Positions 49,756-53,468 of a stretch of 53,468 bases of DNA are shown one piece after another. The notes beneath the pieces are model-generated. The model did not search any database. It worked only from the letters and a program-made list of their open reading frames with translations, and was not told the DNA's origin. Both the position numbers and the translations under genes were made by a program. The stretch is from the NCBI RefSeq assembly GCF_024320865.1, contig NZ_JANDBD010000021.1, positions 1 through 53,468 of the forward strand, in the 5' to 3' direction. Positions within the stretch are counted from its first letter, which is position 1; each line of letters begins with the position of its first letter. Source of the stretch: Mycolicibacterium arenosum. GTDB lineage: Bacteria > Actinomycetota > Actinomycetes > Mycobacteriales > Mycobacteriaceae.

Positions 49756-51069
49756 GTGAGCATCAACCGGCGACAGGCCCTGACCGCGTTCGCGGTCGGC
49801 GCGTCCGGATTCCTGGCCGCGTGCAGCGACAAATCGGCGACGTCGTCGAACCCCACGCAGACGACCGACGCCGCGAAATCCCCGGTCATCACCTTCAATC
49901 CCGCGAACGCCACCACCGATGCGGTGCCGACCGGCAAGGTGGGCGTCGAGGTCGACAACGGCTGGCTGCAGAAGGTCACGCTGACCAACCCGGACGGCAA
50001 GGTGGTCGCGGGCGCGGTGAACCGCGAGCGCACGGCCTACACCGCCACCGAGCCGCTCGGCTACGGCGTCGAGTACACCTGGGGCGGCTCAGCGGTCGGC
50101 GAGGACGGCAAGGCCGTGCAGCTCACCGGCAGCTTCACCACGGTCGCGCCGCAGGTGAAGGTCAGCGGTCAGTTCCAGCTCGCCGACGGCCAGGTGGTCG
50201 GCGTCGCGGCACCCGTCATCCTGCAGTTCGACGCGTCGATCAGCGACGAGAACAAGGCGACCGTCGAGAAGGCGCTCGTCGTCACCACCACACCTCCCGT
50301 CGAAGGCAGCTGGGCGTGGCTGCCCGACGAGGTCGGCGGATCCAGGGCGCACTGGCGTACCCGCGACTACTACCCGACCGGGACCAAGGTCCACGTGGCC
50401 GCCAACCTCTACGGCGTCCCCTTCGGCGACGGCGCGTACGGCGACCAGGACGTCACGCTGGACTTCGAGATCGGCCGCAGGCAGGTCGTCATCGCCGATG
50501 CGAACAGCCACCGCATCCAGGTGCTCGACGGCGCGGGCGCGGTGATCATGGACTTCCCGTGCAGCTACGGCGAGGGCGACCTGGACCGCAACGTCACCCG
50601 CAGCGGCATCCACGTGGTCACCGAGAAGTATGAGGACTTCTACATGACCAACCCCGCCGCCGGCTACGCCAACGTGCACGAGCGCTTCGCGGTGCGGATC
50701 TCCAACAACGGCGAGTTCATCCACTGCAACCCGAACAGCATCGGCTCGCAGGGCAACACCAACGTCACCAACGGCTGCATCAACCTGAACCTGGAGAACT
50801 CGGAGCAGTACTTCAACAGCGCGGTGTACGGAGACCCCGTCGAGGTCACCGGCACCCGGATCAACCTCTCGTACGCCGACGGTGACATCTGGGACTGGGC
50901 GGTGTCGTGGGACGAGTGGACGGCGATGTCGGCGCTGACGTCGCAGAACCCGCCGCCGAACATCCCGGTATCGGCACCCGCGACGCCCACCGACGCGCCC
51001 TCCTACTCCGGCACGCCGACCACCGAGCCGCCGAGTGCGAACACGCCGCAGCCGGCGCCGGGCGGCTAG
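49756..51069 (+). CDS. lprQ: L,D-transpeptidase lipoprotein (Rv0483/LprQ, LdtMt5 type)
   Basis: A 437-residue exported lipoprotein. A twin-arginine-like INRRQALTAF leads to lipobox LAAC (C23). Two Ig-like domains follow (about 45-240), then the YkuD catalytic domain (about 243-370). The active site has H323 (FIHCNPNS) and C341 in TNGCINL; N339 stands where most family members have His in the SHGC motif. The tail from 395 is Pro/Thr-rich. It would make 3-3 peptidoglycan cross-links. GTG 49756 is used; the much longer open frame begins inside murB in another frame. Confidence 0.9.
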   Translation: MSINRRQALTAFAVGASGFLAACSDKSATSSNPTQTTDAAKSPVITFNPANATTDAVPTGKVGVEVDNGWLQKVTLTNPDGKVVAGAVNRERTAYTATEPLGYGVEYTWGGSAVGEDGKAVQLTGSFTTVAPQVKVSGQFQLADGQVVGVAAPVILQFDASISDENKATVEKALVVTTTPPVEGSWAWLPDEVGGSRAHWRTRDYYPTGTKVHVAANLYGVPFGDGAYGDQDVTLDFEIGRRQVVIADANSHRIQVLDGAGAVIMDFPCSYGEGDLDRNVTRSGIHVVTEKYEDFYMTNPAAGYANVHERFAVRISNNGEFIHCNPNSIGSQGNTNVTNGCINLNLENSEQYFNSAVYGDPVEVTGTRINLSYADGDIWDWAVSWDEWTAMSALTSQNPPPNIPVSAPATPTDAPSYSGTPTTEPPSANTPQPAPGG

Positions 51070-51818
51070 TCCGCCCTGCGGTTCCAACGGCCCCACGGCG
51101 CCTGGTCGCGCGGCCTCATCACGATGACGTCGAGGTCGACGTGCGACGGACGTGACGCGACGAATCCGATGACCTCGGCGACGTCCTGCGCCACCAGCGG
51201 TGTGATGCCCCGGTAGACGTTGTCGGCGCGCTCCTGATCGCCGTCGAAGCGCACCAGGGAGAACTCCGTTTCCACCGCGCCGGGCGCAACCTCGGTGAGC
51301 CGCACCGGTTTTCCGAGCAGTTCGCCGCGCAGCGTGCGGTGCAGCGCGCCCTGGCCGTGCTTGGCGGCGGTGTAGCCCGAGCCGCCGTCGTAGGTTTCGA
51401 AGGCGGCGATCGACGTCAGCGTGACGATGAGTCCGTCGCCCGATGCGATCAGCTTCGGCAGCAGGGCGCGCGTCACCCGCAGGGTGCCGAGCACGTTCGT
51501 CTCGAACATCCAGCGCCAGTTGTCGAGGTCGGCGTCGGCCACCGGCTCGAGTCCCTTGGCCCCGCCCGCGTTGTTCACCAGCACGTCGACGCGGTCCAGC
51601 TGATCGGCGAGCGCTTCCACCGCCGCGTCGTCGGTGACGTCGGCCACAATGGCGGTGCCGCCGAGCTCGCGCGCGACCGCTTCGATCCGGTCCGCCCGAC
51701 GGGCCACGCAGACCACGTGAAAGCCGAGTCCGGCAAGGGTTTTGGCGGTTGCTTCACCGATGCCTGAACTGGCGCCGGTGACCACCGCCACGCGTTGCTG
51801 AGCTGCTGGAGTCGCCAT
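51066..51818 (-). CDS. Short-chain dehydrogenase/reductase (Rv0484c orthologue)
   Basis: A 250-residue classical SDR. TGASSGIG (15-22) binds the nucleotide, ARRADR after strand 2 suggests NADP(H), NNAG is in VLVNNAGGAKG, and the catalytic S and YTAAK lie in LTSIAAFETYDGGSGYTAAKHG. The substrate is not known. Its stop shares CTAG with the convergent transpeptidase stop. The ATG at 51818 lies within the -35 region of the divergent leader/ROK promoter. Confidence 0.92.
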   Translation of the reverse strand: MATPAAQQRVAVVTGASSGIGEATAKTLAGLGFHVVCVARRADRIEAVARELGGTAIVADVTDDAAVEALADQLDRVDVLVNNAGGAKGLEPVADADLDNWRWMFETNVLGTLRVTRALLPKLIASGDGLIVTLTSIAAFETYDGGSGYTAAKHGQGALHRTLRGELLGKPVRLTEVAPGAVETEFSLVRFDGDQERADNVYRGITPLVAQDVAEVIGFVASRPSHVDLDVIVMRPRDQAPWGRWNRRAD

Positions 51819-51847
51819 TCACACGACTCTAGTAGTCGTGCTACCTT
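51818..51847 (+). promoter_or_regulatory. Promoter of the cysteine leader and ROK gene
   Basis: TTCACA (51818-51823), an 18-base spacer, then TACCTT (51842-51847). The leader GTG follows six bases later, as in leaderless transcripts. A dyad ACGACT-N5-AGTCGT at 51823-51839 fills the spacer and could be an operator. Confidence 0.55.
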
Positions 51848-51853
51848 CTCTTC

Positions 51854-51925
51854 GTGTCCACCAGTCAGGCTGCCCGCATCGCCGTTCGGCGTGCGTGTTG
51901 TTGTCGCGCTTCTCGTCGCGCCTGA
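51854..51925 (+). CDS. Cysteine-rich leader peptide, 23 residues
   Basis: A GTG-started frame encoding MSTSQAARIAVRRACCCRAS and three more residues, then TGA. It has three consecutive Cys codons (TGT, 51896-51904). A -10-like TACCTT ends six bases before the GTG, so the transcript is probably leaderless. Short poly-cysteine leader ORFs act as cysteine-responsive attenuators in mycobacteria (known for other operons). The next gene, the ROK regulator, starts 84 bases later. TGT is a rare choice next to TGC in this GC-rich DNA, which would sharpen stalling when Cys-tRNA is low. Confidence 0.6.
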   Translation: MSTSQAARIAVRRACCCRASRRA

Positions 51926-52009
51926 CTGATCGCGGACTACATGTCGTCCTTCTGAGTCGTCGGGTGCGAGGCCAAGACCCCGCCGACAACTCCCCCGAAG
52001 GACACCCCC

Positions 52010-53317
52010 GTGAGCACTCCCACCACCGCTCGTCAGACCCCGATCGGCATCGCTTCCAAGCGTGGGCGGGCCGGCCAGACCTCGCCTATCACCTCGAGGC
52101 GTCAGCCTCAGAACCGCAGGCACCACCAGGTGGTGGCGCCGTCGCTGCGTGTGCCCGACGCCGCCGCCGGTTCCGTCTTCGGCGCCGCGCGGCTGCGCGG
52201 ACCCATCGCCCGCGACAGCATCGCCAACGTCACCGGGCTGTCCATCGCCACGGTGAACCGCCAGGTCACCGCGCTGCTGGAGTCAGGGGTGCTGCGTGAG
52301 CGCGCCGACCTCGCCGTCTCCGGCGCCATCGGCAGGCCCCGCGTGCCCGTCGAGGTCAACCACGAGCCGTACCTGACGCTCGGCGTCCACATCGGCGCGC
52401 GCACCACCAGCATCGTCGCCACCGACCTGCTCGGTCGCACCCTCGACGTCGTCGAGACGGCGACCCCGCAGGGCCCGCAGCGCGCGGCGTTGCAGACGCT
52501 CGCCGACAGCGCCCGGCGCTACCTGAGCCGTTGGCACCGCCGTAAGGCGCTGTGGGTCGGCGTCGCTTCCGGCGGGGTCATCGACACCTCGACCGGCTAC
52601 CTCAGCCACTCCCGACTCGGCTGGACCGACGCTCCGGTGGGTCCGGTGCTCGCCGAGGCGATCGGCCTGCCCGTGTCCGTGGCGTCGCACGTCGACGCGA
52701 TGGCCGGCGCCGAACTGCTGCTAGGCGTGCGCCGCTCGAACACGCCGACCGCCACCAGCCTCTACGTGTACGCCCGCGAGACCGTCGGCTACGCCCTGTC
52801 GATCGGCGGCCGCGTGCACTCGCCTGCGAGCGGCCCCGGCACCATCGCGGCGCTGCCCGCGCAGTCCGAACTGCTCGGCAACTCGGGCCGCCTGGAGTCG
52901 ACGGTCAGCGACGAGGCGGTGCTGGGTGCGGCGCGCAAGCGGCGCATCGTGCCCGCCGATGGCCCGTCGTCGACCATCGGCGGCGTGCTGCGCGCCGCCC
53001 GCCAGGGCAACGAGGGCGCCGTCGAGCTGCTGTCCGAACGCGCCCGCGTGCTCGGGGAGTCGGTGGCCATGCTGCGCGACATGCTCAACCCGGACGACCT
53101 CGTCGTGGGTGGGCAGGCGTTCACCGAGTACCCCGAGGGCATGGAGCGCGTCGAGGCCGCATTCGCCGAGCGCTCGGTGCTCGCGCCTCGTGACATAAGG
53201 GTGACGGCGTTCGGCAACCGCGTGCAGGAGGCGGGCGCGGGCGTGGTGGCGCTCGGGGGCATCTACGCCGACCCGGTAGGTGCCATGCGCAGGGCGCAGC
53301 GCGCCGAAAGCGCGTGA
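52010..53317 (+). CDS. ROK-family transcriptional regulator (Rv0485 orthologue)
   Basis: A 435-residue regulator. After a basic N-terminal stretch comes a winged helix-turn-helix (about 60-115: LRGPIARDSIANVTGLSIATVNRQVTALLESGVLRER). A ROK sugar-kinase-like domain follows (LGVHIGARTTSIVATDLLGRTLD; GVASGGVIDT). The zinc cluster of active ROK kinases is not evident, so it is a regulator. Rv0485 in M. tuberculosis affects expression of the pe13-ppe18 pair. GTG 52010 has GAAGGA upstream. Its stop lies in the loop of a terminator. Confidence 0.92.
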   Translation: MSTPTTARQTPIGIASKRGRAGQTSPITSRRQPQNRRHHQVVAPSLRVPDAAAGSVFGAARLRGPIARDSIANVTGLSIATVNRQVTALLESGVLRERADLAVSGAIGRPRVPVEVNHEPYLTLGVHIGARTTSIVATDLLGRTLDVVETATPQGPQRAALQTLADSARRYLSRWHRRKALWVGVASGGVIDTSTGYLSHSRLGWTDAPVGPVLAEAIGLPVSVASHVDAMAGAELLLGVRRSNTPTATSLYVYARETVGYALSIGGRVHSPASGPGTIAALPAQSELLGNSGRLESTVSDEAVLGAARKRRIVPADGPSSTIGGVLRAARQGNEGAVELLSERARVLGESVAMLRDMLNPDDLVVGGQAFTEYPEGMERVEAAFAERSVLAPRDIRVTAFGNRVQEAGAGVVALGGIYADPVGAMRRAQRAESA

Positions 53318-53332
53318 TTTCGGCGCGCTTTT
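53299..53332 (+). terminator. Intrinsic terminator at the end of the ROK gene
   Basis: An 11-bp perfect stem (53299-53309 with 53318-53328), eight-base loop, then TTTT. The ROK stop codon TGA (53315-53317) lies in the loop. Confidence 0.85.
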
Positions 53333-53352
53333 CCGGACTGAGATCCGTGTGG

Positions 53353-53398
53353 TGTCTCGGGACATCGCGTACACATATGTCTCAGGACATCGCGTACA
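53353..53398 (-). repeat. Tandem IS-end motif, right copy pair
   Basis: Two minus-strand copies of TGTACGCGATGTCYYGAGAC, at 53377-53398 and 53353-53373. They are inverted with respect to the left-edge pair at 69-115. The transposase stop codon lies inside the first copy. Confidence 0.7.
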
Positions 53399-53468
53399 CC
53401 GATGATGCCGGTTGAGGCTCGCGGGTGCGGTAGGTCCGGGTGGATTTGTCGCCGCGCTGGTAGTTGCA
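53382..53468 (-). CDS. C-terminal end of an IS481-type transposase (partial)
   Basis: The frame enters from the window edge and encodes the last 28 residues, CNYQRGDKSTRTYRTREPQP and then ASSVYAMS, before TGA at 53384-53382. A basic RTYRT-type end is common in mycobacterial IS481/IS3-like integrases, though 28 residues are too few to fix the family. The stop falls inside the IS-end motif, as expected when an element is tightly packed. Most of the gene lies outside the window. Confidence 0.55.
   Translation of the reverse strand, partial: CNYQRGDKSTRTYRTREPQPASSVYAMS

Overview
This is high-GC DNA from a mycobacterium, most likely a fast-growing Mycolicibacterium-type species. From about 24.1 kb to the right end, gene order follows the M. 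tuberculosis stretch Rv0457c-Rv0485: S9 peptidase, aldehyde dehydrogenase, DUF779, lpdC, Rv0463, Rv0464c, ramB, Rv0466, icl, fadB2, Rv0472c (madR), Rv0473, Rv0474, hbhA, Rv0476, Rv0477, deoC, Rv0479c, Rv0480c, Rv0481c, murB, Rv0483, Rv0484c, Rv0485. These orthologies are recognised from memory of the families and their order, not from a search. Many genes start with GTG, many junctions are ATGA or GTGA overlaps, and several starts look leaderless, all typical of mycobacteria.

Layout. Positions 1-120 and 53353-53468 carry inverted copies of one tandem insertion-sequence end motif. At the right edge it follows the last codons of an IS481-type transposase, so the window is probably a contig bounded by insertion sequences. 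At 0.15-4.2 kb are lipid genes: a crotonase, DUF2889, a wax-ester synthase/DGAT and a thioesterase. From 12.1 down to 4.2 kb runs a tightly coupled nine-gene minus-strand operon: P450, acyl-CoA dehydrogenase, hot-dog dehydratase half, DUF35, a second acyl-CoA dehydrogenase, MaoC, Ltp2-like thiolase-fold protein, TetR, NDMA-dependent alcohol dehydrogenase. It has the gene content of the cholesterol side-chain (igr) locus of M. tuberculosis. Divergent from it (12.2-17.9 kb) are an aldehyde dehydrogenase, a double-length CaiB CoA-transferase and two luciferase-like oxidoreductases. Together these encode a plausible route: terminal hydroxylation, alcohol, aldehyde, acid, acyl-CoA, enoyl-CoA, hydroxyacyl-CoA, retro-aldol cleavage.

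At 17.9-24.1 kb are a 13E12-type HNH protein, a 55-residue secreted protein, a TetR/crotonase/DapB-like operon behind a three-half-site operator, a second small secreted protein, and a DUF417 membrane protein + ECF sigma + zinc anti-sigma operon. The sigma operon and the second secreted gene share a promoter-like motif. The core region (24.1-53.3 kb) has several changes relative to M. tuberculosis: a Ser/Thr kinase fused to an Hsp70-like ATPase before lpdC, a PPK2 kinase coupled to madR where umaA/pcaA would lie, an extra DUF2993 protein beside hbhA, and a methyltransferase-like gene. The glyoxylate switch is together here (ramB, icl), as are envelope genes (hbhA, murB, an L,D-transpeptidase).

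A poly-cysteine leader ORF precedes the ROK regulator. No tRNA, rRNA or CRISPR array was seen. No gene-free stretch exceeds 300 bases; the longest are 19461-19739 (promoter and TetR operator) and 36174-36429 (icl promoter region).
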